From CAWELS01 sp964468205 (GTDB taxonomy: Bacteria; Acidobacteriota; Terriglobia; Bryobacterales; Bryobacteraceae), in contig CAYXVG010000031.1 of NCBI GenBank assembly GCA_964468205.1, positions 1 through 64,000 on the forward strand: a stretch of 64,000 nt of DNA. The letters are read 5' to 3'. The first letter of the stretch is position 1. Every line of letters starts with the position of its first letter. The position numbers were made by a program, and so were the translations under genes. The notes below the pieces were generated by a model. The model was not told the DNA's origin, did no database searches, and was given only the letters and a program-made list of their open reading frames with translations. Shown piece by piece: positions 18,879 through 28,225 of this stretch.

Positions 18879-21800
18879 CTACAAGCTCGAACTGCCTGAT
18901 GAATCAGAACTTGCCGGTGAGTCTGTTTCCTCCGCCGCAGGGTGCGGGAGCGCCGTGCGGCTCCACATGAGCGCGCCGAGTCCCGCCACCGCGATTAGGG
19001 CCACCACAGCGGCTCCGTTCCAGCGGAGGTCCGCAGCAGGTTGGCTGAGGAGGCGGATGCCGGCGGCGCCTCCCGTGATCCAGAAGAGAGCGACGGCGAA
19101 TCCGGCAAGATCCAGCCCGCAGGTTCGGATCAGGAAAACGATCAAGCCCAGCAACACGCTCGCCTCGGCCATAGTGAAGAGCCACTGCAGGAAGTTGGAG
19201 GCGCCAGCGAAGGCGAACAACGAGGCCAGCCCGGCGAATAGGACTACGCCGGCTCGATTGAATAGGTAGCGATATGCCGCCGCGCCGGCGATCAAGGCGA
19301 GACCGGCAGTCAGGAGGGCTGAGAAGAAACCGTGGCTTACCGCGGCGAGTCCCGGGAGATCGCTCCCGATTCCGGGCAGATTCCATAACGGGAGATCGAA
19401 CCGGTCCCCTGGTATCAGGCTCTGGAGACCGGAGGCGGCCCGCATCACGCCCCACAGAAGCCCGGCGACGGCAAGCGTTCGCGGCAGTGACGGCCGGGGC
19501 AGGGTCCGCCGTCCCACAGCGAGTTGCAGGAACACGTCCGTGGCCATCGCCAGAATGAAGATTCCCAGAAAAGCGAGGGCCACCTGGATCCCCGCGGAAA
19601 TGAGCCATTGGCTGATGAAATTCCCCAGCGGCTCGGCCGTGTCATAACCGGAGAAAGCGTCGCCCCAGCGATTCGCGATGCCAGCGGCCGTGAGCAACGT
19701 GGAAACCCCGGCGAGGCCCAAGTAGAGCTTCCACCGATAGCGCTGGGGTGGTCCCTTTCCGCGGCCGCTGACGCGCAGGATGAACAGCACCAACAGCGGG
19801 AACGCGAGCGCCCCGCCGAGGGCTGGAGCGATGTACTGACGCAGCCGCGGGCGCCGGAACTCCCGCAGCCAGTCTTCGGGGAGTTTGAGGAAGCGCCGGA
19901 AATAAGACGGTTCCTCGCCCACCAGCGAGAGCGAGAGTCTGGCCTTCGCGCCACCCACGTCAAAGGCGATGTCTTCCCAGACGAAGTCATGGTCGGTGCG
20001 GTTTTCGCGCTTGTTCGCGCTGCTGTCGACGAGCCGGTAGCCATCGAGCGGGATGCCCTGATCCCGGGCGAGATGCTCCTGAGCGACAGCGAGGGCCTCG
20101 GCGGAGGACAGCTCCGCGCCGGGAGCGATTTCGTCCAACACGTGATCGGAACGGTAGGCCCGGCCGTCCTGATCGACGAAGATCCGCCACTCCTCCGGCT
20201 GCTGAGCTCGGAAATAGCGAACCTGCCAGACGGCGTGGAAGGTACGGCCGGCGACAATCCGGTTCGCCTCCCCGGCGCCACGGATACGGCGGAGGAACTC
20301 GAACTCCTCCACGCTCAGGTTCGGGATGAAGCGAGTCGCGGATCTCCAACCGTCCGTCTCGTCGCCGCGTTCCGCGAGGACCGTGCCAGCGGTGGACTCC
20401 GCCTGGCTCTTGGACACTCGGACCTTGATGAAACCGCCAAATTCCGGACTCCGCAGGAAGATTCCGGCAACCACGGCGACAGCGGCGCTGAGATAGAGAA
20501 TACGAGCGGGCCACGCCGCCGCCAGCGGTTGACCGGGCGGTTCCGGACTGGCGGGCTGTGTTTCGCGCTGGGCTATCGCCGTCTGGGCGCGATTCGAAAG
20601 GGCGGGATCCGCGAGGAATCCCCCGTTCCGACGGTAGTGCACGAGCGATACTCCAAGCGGTATGAGGACGGCCGCCGACACGACGATGCCGGCCGCCCAG
20701 TCGTACCAGACGCTGGATTCAAAGAGGACGGAACTCACCAGAAGCGCGTTCACTGTGTAATGCCAGATCAGCGTGGCGAGAATGCCGAACCGCAGCAGCA
20801 GGTAGCCGGCGGCGACGCCGATCAGCCCCACCTCGATTCCGCGAATAAACCCCGGCTGCTGGGGATAATTGGCATGGAGGAAGCCCCACACGAAGGCGGG
20901 CACGATGACGGCAATCCAGGTGGAACCCGTGAGCCGCTTCAACAATGGGATGGCGAGCAGACGGAACCAGAACTCCTCGGAGGTGGAAGCGAGAACGCCG
21001 ATCGTCATTGGGTAGAGCCAGGGCGCCGCGGTCGAGAGCACGTTTGAATACTCCACGTCCTGCGGGTTCCAGGCTCCGAGCCGCTGCGAGATGAGGTAGA
21101 ACGCGACGAGGAAGGCCATGTGAGCCCCGGTGAGGCCATAGCCGGCAAGGGTGGCGCGGAAGAACTCGCGAGTCCGAATGCCCTGAGGTGTAAAGGCGTT
21201 TCCGAGCGACAGGCGCTCCGGCATCCACTTGCGGTAGAGAGGCTCGCCCGGCGCCGCTCCGAAGATGATGTAGAAGAAGTAGCCGACGCCGCCCCCTAAC
21301 CCCTGCAGCAGGCTGAGCAGAATCATGTCGCGGTACTTCGTGCTGGTCGGCATGCCGTCAATGTAGAAGGGAAGGAAGTTCCACTCATTCAGTACGGCGA
21401 GCAGGGCGGCGGCGGCGCTGATTCCGATCAGGGGGCGCCAGCGGATCTCGCCACGGCGCAGAGCTTGAAACAGCACCACCAGCGCGGCGAGGGCCAGTAG
21501 CGCATACAACGCCTGGGCAATGCTTGTGTAGAGCCTGTTGCTCGAGCGCAGGGCCGAATATTCACGCTCCCAACGCTCGGGAACGTGCAGGTATTCCGAG
21601 AATTGGCCGATGGAGTCACCTTTGACGACAACGGTGCGGCGGTAGGTGGCGTCTTTGGCTCGGAATCCGTCCCGCTCCCACGTGAAGACATAGTCGAGGC
21701 GGTTCGGCCTTTCCCGCAACTGCTCTTCGACGAGCGTGTGCGGATCGGTGGTCTGCTGTTCCAGAAAAGTCCGCGCTAGGGTGAGAGCCTCGTCCCGGTT

Positions 21801-22361
21801 AAGCCGCTCTCCTTCGCGGGTTTCGGGGATCACGTGCTCGAACGCGACGAGGCGGCCGGCCGGACTGAGGAAGACCGTCATTTCCTCTTTCTCCGGAGGC
21901 CGGAACCAGCGGGCCCGCCAGCGCCACACACTCACTTCGCCTTCCATCAGGCGGTTTGCTTCGGCAAGGCCGAGTTCGTGTTCGAGGAACAGGCGGGCGT
22001 CGTCGTCGGGACTGAACAGGGTCAGTTGCCGGTAGCCTTCGACGGATAGCCCGCGTTCGAGCAGGAACGCGCGCGCCCGGGCGGTGATTTCGCCCTTGCT
22101 GAGCTGGAGGTCGAGAGAGGCCTGCGGGAACGCCGCATTGTAATTGAGATAGGTGAAGCTCAACCCGCCAATGACCAGCGCCAGCGCGATGAAGACCAGC
22201 CGTTTGTCACCGGAACGGAATGGCTCAAACGCTGTTCGTTGCTCCTGCCGAATCTCTTCTTCCAAAACTCGCTCCCACTCGCCGCCACCAACAGAGTAGC
22301 ATTCGCCTTTTCCGAGGCGCGCCACGCGGATCTCGGTCGGATATACTTGGCAGTCAGCCAA
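18879..22361 (-). CDS. Giant CPBP-family intramembrane protease with duplicated extracytoplasmic modules
   Basis: 1160 residues. A CPBP (Abi/Rce1-like) metalloprotease core at about 455-545 keeps all motifs: EEFWFR (E462, E463, R467), FLH (H496) and HYTVN (H534, N538). A first membrane segment (about 55-72) precedes an extracytoplasmic module (about 86-268). A related module reappears at about 665-860 after the protease core. Both contain EANR (LAEANRLMEG / GEANRIVAG), W..R.FR and a terminal EDWLREF or ERWEREY. A second multi-helix block and a Ser/Asp-rich tail end the protein. Normal CPBP proteins are 200-350 residues. The start codon is uncertain; the chosen one is the longest. Confidence 0.8.
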   Translation of the reverse strand: MADCQVYPTEIRVARLGKGECYSVGGGEWERVLEEEIRQEQRTAFEPFRSGDKRLVFIALALVIGGLSFTYLNYNAAFPQASLDLQLSKGEITARARAFLLERGLSVEGYRQLTLFSPDDDARLFLEHELGLAEANRLMEGEVSVWRWRARWFRPPEKEEMTVFLSPAGRLVAFEHVIPETREGERLNRDEALTLARTFLEQQTTDPHTLVEEQLRERPNRLDYVFTWERDGFRAKDATYRRTVVVKGDSIGQFSEYLHVPERWEREYSALRSSNRLYTSIAQALYALLALAALVVLFQALRRGEIRWRPLIGISAAAALLAVLNEWNFLPFYIDGMPTSTKYRDMILLSLLQGLGGGVGYFFYIIFGAAPGEPLYRKWMPERLSLGNAFTPQGIRTREFFRATLAGYGLTGAHMAFLVAFYLISQRLGAWNPQDVEYSNVLSTAAPWLYPMTIGVLASTSEEFWFRLLAIPLLKRLTGSTWIAVIVPAFVWGFLHANYPQQPGFIRGIEVGLIGVAAGYLLLRFGILATLIWHYTVNALLVSSVLFESSVWYDWAAGIVVSAAVLIPLGVSLVHYRRNGGFLADPALSNRAQTAIAQRETQPASPEPPGQPLAAAWPARILYLSAAVAVVAGIFLRSPEFGGFIKVRVSKSQAESTAGTVLAERGDETDGWRSATRFIPNLSVEEFEFLRRIRGAGEANRIVAGRTFHAVWQVRYFRAQQPEEWRIFVDQDGRAYRSDHVLDEIAPGAELSSAEALAVAQEHLARDQGIPLDGYRLVDSSANKRENRTDHDFVWEDIAFDVGGAKARLSLSLVGEEPSYFRRFLKLPEDWLREFRRPRLRQYIAPALGGALAFPLLVLFILRVSGRGKGPPQRYRWKLYLGLAGVSTLLTAAGIANRWGDAFSGYDTAEPLGNFISQWLISAGIQVALAFLGIFILAMATDVFLQLAVGRRTLPRPSLPRTLAVAGLLWGVMRAASGLQSLIPGDRFDLPLWNLPGIGSDLPGLAAVSHGFFSALLTAGLALIAGAAAYRYLFNRAGVVLFAGLASLFAFAGASNFLQWLFTMAEASVLLGLIVFLIRTCGLDLAGFAVALFWITGGAAGIRLLSQPAADLRWNGAAVVALIAVAGLGALMWSRTALPHPAAEETDSPASSDSSGSSSL
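22342..22347 (+). promoter_or_regulatory. Candidate -10 box of the deacetylase/racemase operon
   Basis: TATACT lies 40 nt before the GTG start at 22388, and the AAGGAGG ribosome-binding site lies between. No convincing -35 was seen. The box falls within the first codons of the divergent CPBP gene if that gene really starts at 22361. Confidence 0.3.
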
Positions 22362-22387
22362 TCAGGCTTAGCAAGGAGGAATCCGTT

Positions 22388-23443
22388 GTGGAGAGACGAT
22401 CGTTTCTCAGCGGTTCGGTTACCGGCGGCGTGGCGATGGCCCACACCCCGGCACTCGCGCAAGAATCCCCAAGGCGTTCTTCGGAGCTTCCCGCGCAATT
22501 CACTCCGTCGGCGTACGCGTTACCTCATTCTGAATTCAGCCCGTTCACAACACCGGACTACTACACCTATGCGAGCGACCTCACGATCGAGCGGAATCAA
22601 CCCGGCAAACCGCACCAGGGTAAGGTGCTCGCCGCCATTCAGCCGCATTCCGATGACGTGCCGCTTTACTGCGGAGGCACGGTAGCCAAGCTCATTGACG
22701 AGGGCTACACCGGCTACCTGATTCGGGTCTCGAACGACGAGGCGGCGGGGCGGACGCTCGGAGAGGGCGTGGTGCAGAACGAGATCGACAACCACGAGGT
22801 GGCAAAGGCGCTCGGCTGCAAAAAGGCCTACTCGTTTTACTACCGCAACCACCGGATGGACGACTGTGCAGAGATCGAAATCCGCGCCCGGCTAATTTTC
22901 CTCTACCGGCTGCTTCAGGTGAACACAATCCTGGTGATGGATCCGTACAATCACTATGAGGAGAATCCGGACCACCTGGTGGTGGGGCGTGCCGCCGAGG
23001 CCGCGTGTTGGATGGCCGGCGGGGGCAAAGACTATCCGGAGCACTACAAAGCCGGGCTAAAGCCCGCGCGAATCCGGGAGAAGTATTACCACGCCCGGTC
23101 GCCGCAGGGCCACAACCTGGTTAACCGCGTGGTGGACATCAGCTCCTACATCGACACGAAGGTGCGGTCGAACGTAGCGAACAAAGGGAAGGGGCCGGCA
23201 GGCGAACACGGGTCGCGTTTGCGGCGCGAACTGGCGAGAGAGGGCCGGAAACTGCCTCTGCTGGGAGATGACGACGAGACCGCAAACTTCCAGTACGTGA
23301 AGCACTTCCTGATGGACAATTTCCGGACGCTGGGTGAACAGTTCGGGCTCAAATACGCCGAAGCGTTCCGGTACATCGGACCGCAAGCGGATTACGCGGG
23401 CAATTTGAAGCGGTATGTCAACGAGAACTCAGTGCCGCTGTAG
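22388..23443 (+). CDS. Exported PIG-L/LmbE-type deacetylase
   Basis: 351 residues from a GTG at 22388 that follows AAGGAGG by 7 nt. The N-terminus ERRSFLSGSVTGGVAMAHTP is a Tat-type signal. The PIG-L zinc motif is IQPHSDDV (H87, D89, D90) in place of the usual HPDDE. The second zinc region is HYEENPDHLVVGRA. The family deacetylates N-acetyl-sugar conjugates. First gene of a four-gene operon with another PIG-L protein (12 bp gap) and two enolase-superfamily genes. Close in sequence to the next protein (shared YTGY.IR.SND and FYYRNHRMD). Confidence 0.8.
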   Translation: MERRSFLSGSVTGGVAMAHTPALAQESPRRSSELPAQFTPSAYALPHSEFSPFTTPDYYTYASDLTIERNQPGKPHQGKVLAAIQPHSDDVPLYCGGTVAKLIDEGYTGYLIRVSNDEAAGRTLGEGVVQNEIDNHEVAKALGCKKAYSFYYRNHRMDDCAEIEIRARLIFLYRLLQVNTILVMDPYNHYEENPDHLVVGRAAEAACWMAGGGKDYPEHYKAGLKPARIREKYYHARSPQGHNLVNRVVDISSYIDTKVRSNVANKGKGPAGEHGSRLRRELAREGRKLPLLGDDDETANFQYVKHFLMDNFRTLGEQFGLKYAEAFRYIGPQADYAGNLKRYVNENSVPL

Positions 23444-23455
23444 GGGAGGTTCACA

Positions 23456-24382
23456 ATGGATCGAAAGAGCATATCCCATGCATTGGCGCCCGGCATGGCA
23501 TTCCACCGGGCGGACGTCGGAGAGGCCGTCGTGGAACGGGGCCGCGACGGGCAACCGCACAAGGGCAAGGTTTTCGCGGCGGTACACGCTCACCTGGACG
23601 ACGTTCCCTACTACGCCGCGGGACTTTGCGCCAAGCTGATGGCGGAGGGTTACACCGGCTACATCATCCGGACCAGCAACGACGAGAAGTGCGGCGGCGG
23701 CACCACGGCGGAAAACATCTTGAGCAACGAGTCTGACCATGAACGCATGGCCCGAGCACTGGGCTTCGCCGATGAGTTCAACCTCTACTACCGCAACCAC
23801 CGCATGGACGGCATCTCCTCGATCGACCTGCGAGGGCGTCTGATCCTGATCTTCCGCATGCTCAAGGTGGACACTTTGATCTCGTTTAATCCTTGGGGGC
23901 ACGGGGAAGAAAACCCGGACCACTGGGTGACAGCGCAGGCGGCGGAAGAGGCGTGTTGGATGTGCGGCATGCCGAACGACTTCCACGAGCATCTCGAAGC
24001 GGGGATTCAGCCGCATCCGGTCCGCGAGCGCTATTACTTCTGCGCGCGGCCCGGACAGCCCTTCAACCGGGTGGTGGACATCGGTTCGCACATCGAGAAG
24101 AAGATTGACGCCCTGGTGGAGTGCAAGTCACAGGGCGGTGGGGACGGCGGCGCGAAACTGCGGGCGCGGCTGGACAGAGAGGGAAAGCGCCTGGCCATTT
24201 TAGGGAACGATGACCGGACGGCGAACCGCGCCTACGCTCGCGAGTTTCTGCTCGACAGCGAGCGTTCCTATGGCGCCGCCCACGGTCTGGAATATGCAGA
24301 GCGCTTCTACTACATCGACACGCGCGCCTCAAGAACCACGCGAGTCGAGGAGTACGTTCAAGAGAACGCGGAGAATGTGTGA
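23456..24382 (+). CDS. PIG-L/LmbE-type deacetylase, paralogue without signal peptide
   Basis: 308 residues, a paralogue of the preceding gene. The zinc motif is VHAHLDDV (H46, D48, D49) and the second zinc region is WGHGEENPDHWVTAQA. No signal peptide or membrane segment is visible, so it is probably cytoplasmic, unlike its neighbour. A GGGGAGG-like site precedes the ATG. Its TGA overlaps the ATG of the next gene (TGATG), which implies translational coupling. The two related deacetylases in different compartments may act on the same sugar before and after uptake (inference). Confidence 0.8.
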   Translation: MDRKSISHALAPGMAFHRADVGEAVVERGRDGQPHKGKVFAAVHAHLDDVPYYAAGLCAKLMAEGYTGYIIRTSNDEKCGGGTTAENILSNESDHERMARALGFADEFNLYYRNHRMDGISSIDLRGRLILIFRMLKVDTLISFNPWGHGEENPDHWVTAQAAEEACWMCGMPNDFHEHLEAGIQPHPVRERYYFCARPGQPFNRVVDIGSHIEKKIDALVECKSQGGGDGGAKLRARLDREGKRLAILGNDDRTANRAYAREFLLDSERSYGAAHGLEYAERFYYIDTRASRTTRVEEYVQENAENV

Positions 24383-25644
24383 TGACACAAACGAGAAGAA
24401 GTTTTCTACGAAACGCCGCGCTCGCGGCCGGGGGCGGAGCGGCGCTACCCCAGTCTGTTCAGGCCGCGGCGGCCAACATCGACCAGATGAGGATCACACG
24501 AATTGAAGCGGTCACGTTCAGCGACAAGATCCACGTCGGCGGCGGCTCGGGCGGTTCGGACGGCGCCGAGTTCATGTGGGTGCGGCTGCATACGGACTCA
24601 GGGGTGGTGGGAACGGGCGAAACCTATCCCTTCCACCAGGGCGAGACCGGCGCGCTAAAGGACTATTCGCGCATCCTGATCGGCCGCGATCCACGCGACA
24701 TCGACCGCATCTGGCGCGACTTCTATCACCGCATGGCGATGCGGAACGCCGGGGGCGCCGATATGCGCATTCTGAGCGCGGTGAACATGGCGCAGCTCGA
24801 TATACTCGGCCAGGCGGCCGGACTGCCGCTCTACCGGCTACTCGGCGGCAAAACCCGGCCGCTGGTTCGCGTATACAACACCACGACTGACTACTGGGCG
24901 ATCAATGAAATGAAGATGGGCCCGGATACGATGAAGAACGTCCGCTTTCTGCTGGACCGGGGCGTCACCGCGATGAAGGTCTACCCCTTCCGCGGCCGGG
25001 ACAACTACGTCTCCAATCAGGAACTCGAGGAAGGCCTTGGGTGGATCCGCGAGATCCGCGAGAACACCGGCAACGAGATGGACATCTGCGTGGATTGTTG
25101 GGGCCGCTTCAACCTTCCCAGCGCCCAGCGCATCGCCAAGGCGCTGGAGCCGTACAACATTATGTATCTGGAGGACGCCATGCTCATGAACAACGCCCAG
25201 GCGTACGCTCAGTTGGCGCAAGAAACGAGCGTTCCCATCTGCATGAGCGAGACGATGGCCAGCCGGTACGAGTACCGGGAGTTCTTCGAGCTGAAAGCCT
25301 GCGATGTTGTGATGTGGGACATCACTTGGTGCGGCGGGCCAGGCGAGGCGAAGAAGATCTCCGACATGGCGGACACCTACTTCATTCCAACTTCGCCCCA
25401 CACTTGCGGCGGCCCTCTGCTCTACATCTGCTCGGCCCACGTCTGCGCGACGCTCGCAAACTTCCTCATCATGGAGAGCAACTACTGGAAGTACACTCAC
25501 CAGTTCCCGTATTTCGTCAACAACGTCCCCGTGCCGGAGAACGGAAGCGTCGCTCCACCGGAACTTCCGGGCATCGGAGCGGAGATTAAGCCCGAGCTGT
25601 TCAAGAATGGAGACGCGATTGTCGAGACGGTCGCAGAGGTATAA
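24382..25644 (+). CDS. Tat-exported mandelate racemase/muconate lactonizing enzyme family protein
   Basis: 420 residues of the enolase superfamily with a twin-arginine signal (TRRSFLRNAALAAGGGAALP). Family residues are all in place: Lys199 (TAMKVYPF), metal ligands Asp238 (ICVDCWGRF), Glu264 (MYLEDAM) and Glu290 (CMSETMA), and the His-Asp pair His340 (TSPHTCGG) and Asp313 (WDITWCGG) of the mandelate racemase subgroup. These enzymes usually dehydrate or epimerise sugar acids and are usually cytoplasmic, so the Tat signal is unusual. The gene is coupled to the deacetylase upstream and is 16 bp from a close paralogue. Confidence 0.85.
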   Translation: MTQTRRSFLRNAALAAGGGAALPQSVQAAAANIDQMRITRIEAVTFSDKIHVGGGSGGSDGAEFMWVRLHTDSGVVGTGETYPFHQGETGALKDYSRILIGRDPRDIDRIWRDFYHRMAMRNAGGADMRILSAVNMAQLDILGQAAGLPLYRLLGGKTRPLVRVYNTTTDYWAINEMKMGPDTMKNVRFLLDRGVTAMKVYPFRGRDNYVSNQELEEGLGWIREIRENTGNEMDICVDCWGRFNLPSAQRIAKALEPYNIMYLEDAMLMNNAQAYAQLAQETSVPICMSETMASRYEYREFFELKACDVVMWDITWCGGPGEAKKISDMADTYFIPTSPHTCGGPLLYICSAHVCATLANFLIMESNYWKYTHQFPYFVNNVPVPENGSVAPPELPGIGAEIKPELFKNGDAIVETVAEV

Positions 25645-25660
25645 GGAGGCGCCAGAACAG

Positions 25661-26914
25661 ATGATAGACCGGCGTAGTTTTCTCGGAGCGCTGGGAGGAG
25701 GCTTCGTCACCTCCGCGGCGCGGGCGGCCGCTCAGGCGGTAGGCCCCATGAAAATCACCAAGATCGAGGCGGTGCGGTTTCGCGACGACTTCCGTATCAA
25801 GGAGATCCGGCCGAACTGGATGTGGGTGCGTTTGCACACGGACACCGGGCTTGTTGGCACCGGTGAATCCTACCCCGGGTTTGACGCCCACCGCGGAGCG
25901 CTGGTGGAGCTGGCGCGATTCGTTATTGGACAGGATCCAACCGAGATCGAGCGTTTGTGGCAGGACCTCTTTTACCGCATTTCCTACCGCCCGTGGGGCG
26001 GCGCGCAGACCCGCATGCTCACGGCGATCAACATCGCCCAGTGGGACCTGCTTGGTAAGGCGTCCGGCTTGCCGGTTTACAAGCTGCTCGGCGGCAAGGC
26101 GCAGGAAAAGCTGCTCGTCTACAACACGATGAACGGGTGGCCGATTGAAGGCGTCCGGACGCACGACAACCCCGAGTGGGTCACAGAGTTCCTGCTTGAG
26201 CGCGGTATTCGCGCCATCAAGATCTATCCTTACGATCGCGGACCGGTGAATCCGCTGCGGCGGCACGGCGGCACCTTTATCACCCGCGCCGAGTTGCGCG
26301 ATTGTCTCGACCCGATCCAGCGGATTCAGAAGACCGGCGGCGACGACATGGATATCGTGCTGGACCTGAGCAGCCGCTGGAACCTGCCCTGCACGCTCCG
26401 GATCGCCGAGTCGTTGGAGCCGTACGGCATTCTCTATCTCGAAGATCCGATGCTGCCGGACAACCTCGCGGCGTATGCGACGCTTGCCCGCGAGACTTCC
26501 ATCCCGGTCTGCATCAGCGAACGCCTCGCCACACGGTTCCGGTTCCGGGAGATGTTCGAGCTGCGGGCGGTGGACGTTGTGATGTGGGACGTGACTTGGT
26601 GCGGTGGCATCACGGAGGCGAAGAAGATCTCAGACATGGCCGATACCTACAAGATTCCGACCTCTCCGCACACGGGTGGCGGGCCTGTGCTTTGGTTCGC
26701 CTCGCTCCACACGGCCTCGGCCCTGACGAACTTCTACATCATGGAGAGCGTGTACCACCTTTACAACGACGTGTTCCCGCACTTCGTCAAGGACGTCCCG
26801 AGGCCGGTGGATGGCTTCGTGACCGCGCCCGATGTTCCTGGTCTCGGCGTGGAACTACGGGAGGAAGCGATCCGTAACGGAGACGTTTCGATCGAAACGA
26901 TCGCGGAGCTGTAG
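25661..26914 (+). CDS. Tat-exported mandelate racemase/muconate lactonizing enzyme family protein
   Basis: 417 residues from an ATG at 25661 after AAGGAGG. The signal starts MIDRRSFLGALGGGFVTSAA (twin arginine). Catalytic set: Lys187 (IRAIKIYPYD), Asp235 (IVLDLSSRW), Glu261 (LYLEDPM), Glu287 (CISERLA), Asp310 (WDVTWCGG) and His337 (TSPHTGGG). A clear tandem paralogue of 24382-25644 with the same motif order. Last gene of the PIG-L/racemase operon. The dehydratase product of such enzymes, a 2-keto-3-deoxy sugar acid, would suit KdgK encoded at 6090, but the substrate is unknown. Confidence 0.85.
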   Translation: MIDRRSFLGALGGGFVTSAARAAAQAVGPMKITKIEAVRFRDDFRIKEIRPNWMWVRLHTDTGLVGTGESYPGFDAHRGALVELARFVIGQDPTEIERLWQDLFYRISYRPWGGAQTRMLTAINIAQWDLLGKASGLPVYKLLGGKAQEKLLVYNTMNGWPIEGVRTHDNPEWVTEFLLERGIRAIKIYPYDRGPVNPLRRHGGTFITRAELRDCLDPIQRIQKTGGDDMDIVLDLSSRWNLPCTLRIAESLEPYGILYLEDPMLPDNLAAYATLARETSIPVCISERLATRFRFREMFELRAVDVVMWDVTWCGGITEAKKISDMADTYKIPTSPHTGGGPVLWFASLHTASALTNFYIMESVYHLYNDVFPHFVKDVPRPVDGFVTAPDVPGLGVELREEAIRNGDVSIETIAEL

Positions 26915-26981
26915 CGAGCGGTTCGGCCTCGAACATAACTGCTGCGCGGTCCCGGTGAGCGGGGATGCAGATGCTTCCCGT

Positions 26982-28163
26982 TCAGGCGCGATCGAACGTA
27001 GGGACCTTCAGTTGCTCTCCGTTACGGCGCGACGATTGATGCGCGACGATGCCGGGGACGGTCATCGCCAGAGCCTCGTAAACGTCGATTACCGGCTCGC
27101 GATCCTCGAGTAGCGCATTGACGAACTCGTTCGTCAGGAAGGTGTGGCTTCCGCCATGCCCGGTGTTGTGACGCATGGCCGGCGGCAGCCTGTCTGTCAG
27201 GTAATACTCGGGCAGATCGAATTCCTCCGGGGTCTTGTGCCGGGGGTGCCAGATATCCGGGTGGAAGCCGCGCTTCGCCATATAGAAAGATCCCTTCTCC
27301 CCGAACCACTGCGCACGCTCGCCTTCGGCGGCAATCTGCCAAAAGACGTTGCACCTCACCATATTGCCCTGGTCCGTCCGCATGGACGCGAACTCGTTTG
27401 AGAAGGGATTGTCGTAAGGGTTCTCTTTGAACTTCTCAATCAGCTCGGGACTGCCCCATCCAAGCGACGAAACATGGGTGATACGCTCGCCGGTGACTCC
27501 GACGACGAAACCGAGCGAGTGAGTCGGATAGAGCATTGGCGGAAGCCCCTGACGCCAGCTCACCGAACCGTCGGGGTGGTAGTACCGCGACGACTTGTCC
27601 TCGATCATAGCGGCTCGGTTGCCGTCATGGTAGTACTCGACCTCGCTGTAGAAGATCTTGCCGAATCCCTCACGGCGGTAGAGTTCCCGCGCGTGGATGC
27701 AGCCGCCGCGGTAGTAGCTCGTTTCGGCCATCATGTAGTGGAGACCGCTCTTCTCCTTGGCTTCGCGAAGCTTCGCGGCCTCTTCGAGGCTCATACAGGC
27801 AGGGACGGCGGAAATCACGTGCAAACCGTGGTCGAAGCACTGGAGAGTATGTTTGACGTGGTCCGGCGCGCCGCTGAAGACGGCCACCGCGTCGAGGTCC
27901 TTCGACCGTTTCTTGAGCAGATCATCGAGCGACTCGTAGATATCGTCGCAGCCATAGGTCTTCCGCAGGCTATCGCGGCGGGCCGGATAAAGATCCGTGG
28001 CGGCCACCACCTCGCAATGCGGATGTTCGTGCCACTGGAAGGAACAGCCGAAGCCGCCACCGAGCACGGCAATCCGCACGGTGCGGCCAGTCTGCGCCCG
28101 AAGTCCCGCGCCGGCGGACGCAGCCACCGCCGTGTTCTTGAGAAACTGCCGTCTTGAGGTCAT
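26982..28163 (-). CDS. Tat-exported Gfo/Idh/MocA-like protein lacking the EKP lysine
   Basis: 393 residues with a twin-arginine signal (SRRQFLKNTAVAASAGAG). The nucleotide-binding loop IAVLGGGFGCSF and the following ATDLYPARRD are normal for the family. The catalytic EKP motif is missing: the aligned stretch reads HVISAVPACMSLEEAAKL, so the lysine is replaced. The C-terminal part (PMLYPTHSLGFVVGVTGERI, NTGHGGSHTFLTNEFV) is intact and the frame is unbroken. It is convergent with the racemase operon and divergent from the sulfatase at 28226. It may bind cofactor without classic catalysis or use other residues. Confidence 0.8.
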   Translation of the reverse strand: MTSRRQFLKNTAVAASAGAGLRAQTGRTVRIAVLGGGFGCSFQWHEHPHCEVVAATDLYPARRDSLRKTYGCDDIYESLDDLLKKRSKDLDAVAVFSGAPDHVKHTLQCFDHGLHVISAVPACMSLEEAAKLREAKEKSGLHYMMAETSYYRGGCIHARELYRREGFGKIFYSEVEYYHDGNRAAMIEDKSSRYYHPDGSVSWRQGLPPMLYPTHSLGFVVGVTGERITHVSSLGWGSPELIEKFKENPYDNPFSNEFASMRTDQGNMVRCNVFWQIAAEGERAQWFGEKGSFYMAKRGFHPDIWHPRHKTPEEFDLPEYYLTDRLPPAMRHNTGHGGSHTFLTNEFVNALLEDREPVIDVYEALAMTVPGIVAHQSSRRNGEQLKVPTFDRA

Positions 28164-28186
28164 CGTGCTTTACGCTCCGTAGGAAA

Positions 28187-28217
28187 TTGTACTTGCTTTC
28201 CCGGACTTCGATAGAAT
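28187..28217 (+). promoter_or_regulatory. Candidate sigma70-like promoter directly before the sulfatase start
   Basis: TTGTAC (28187-28192) and TAGAAT (28212-28217) with a 19-bp spacer. Only 8 nt separate the -10 box from the ATG at 28226 and no ribosome-binding site fits between, so the transcript may start at or beside the start codon (leaderless). Confidence 0.4.
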
Positions 28218-28225
28218 CCTGAACG

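Noticed and set aside
19524..21047. A 507-codon frame opposite the CPBP protein
   Set aside because: Antisense shadow; composition is Glu/Arg/Gly rich and not protein-like, while the minus strand shows intact CPBP motifs.
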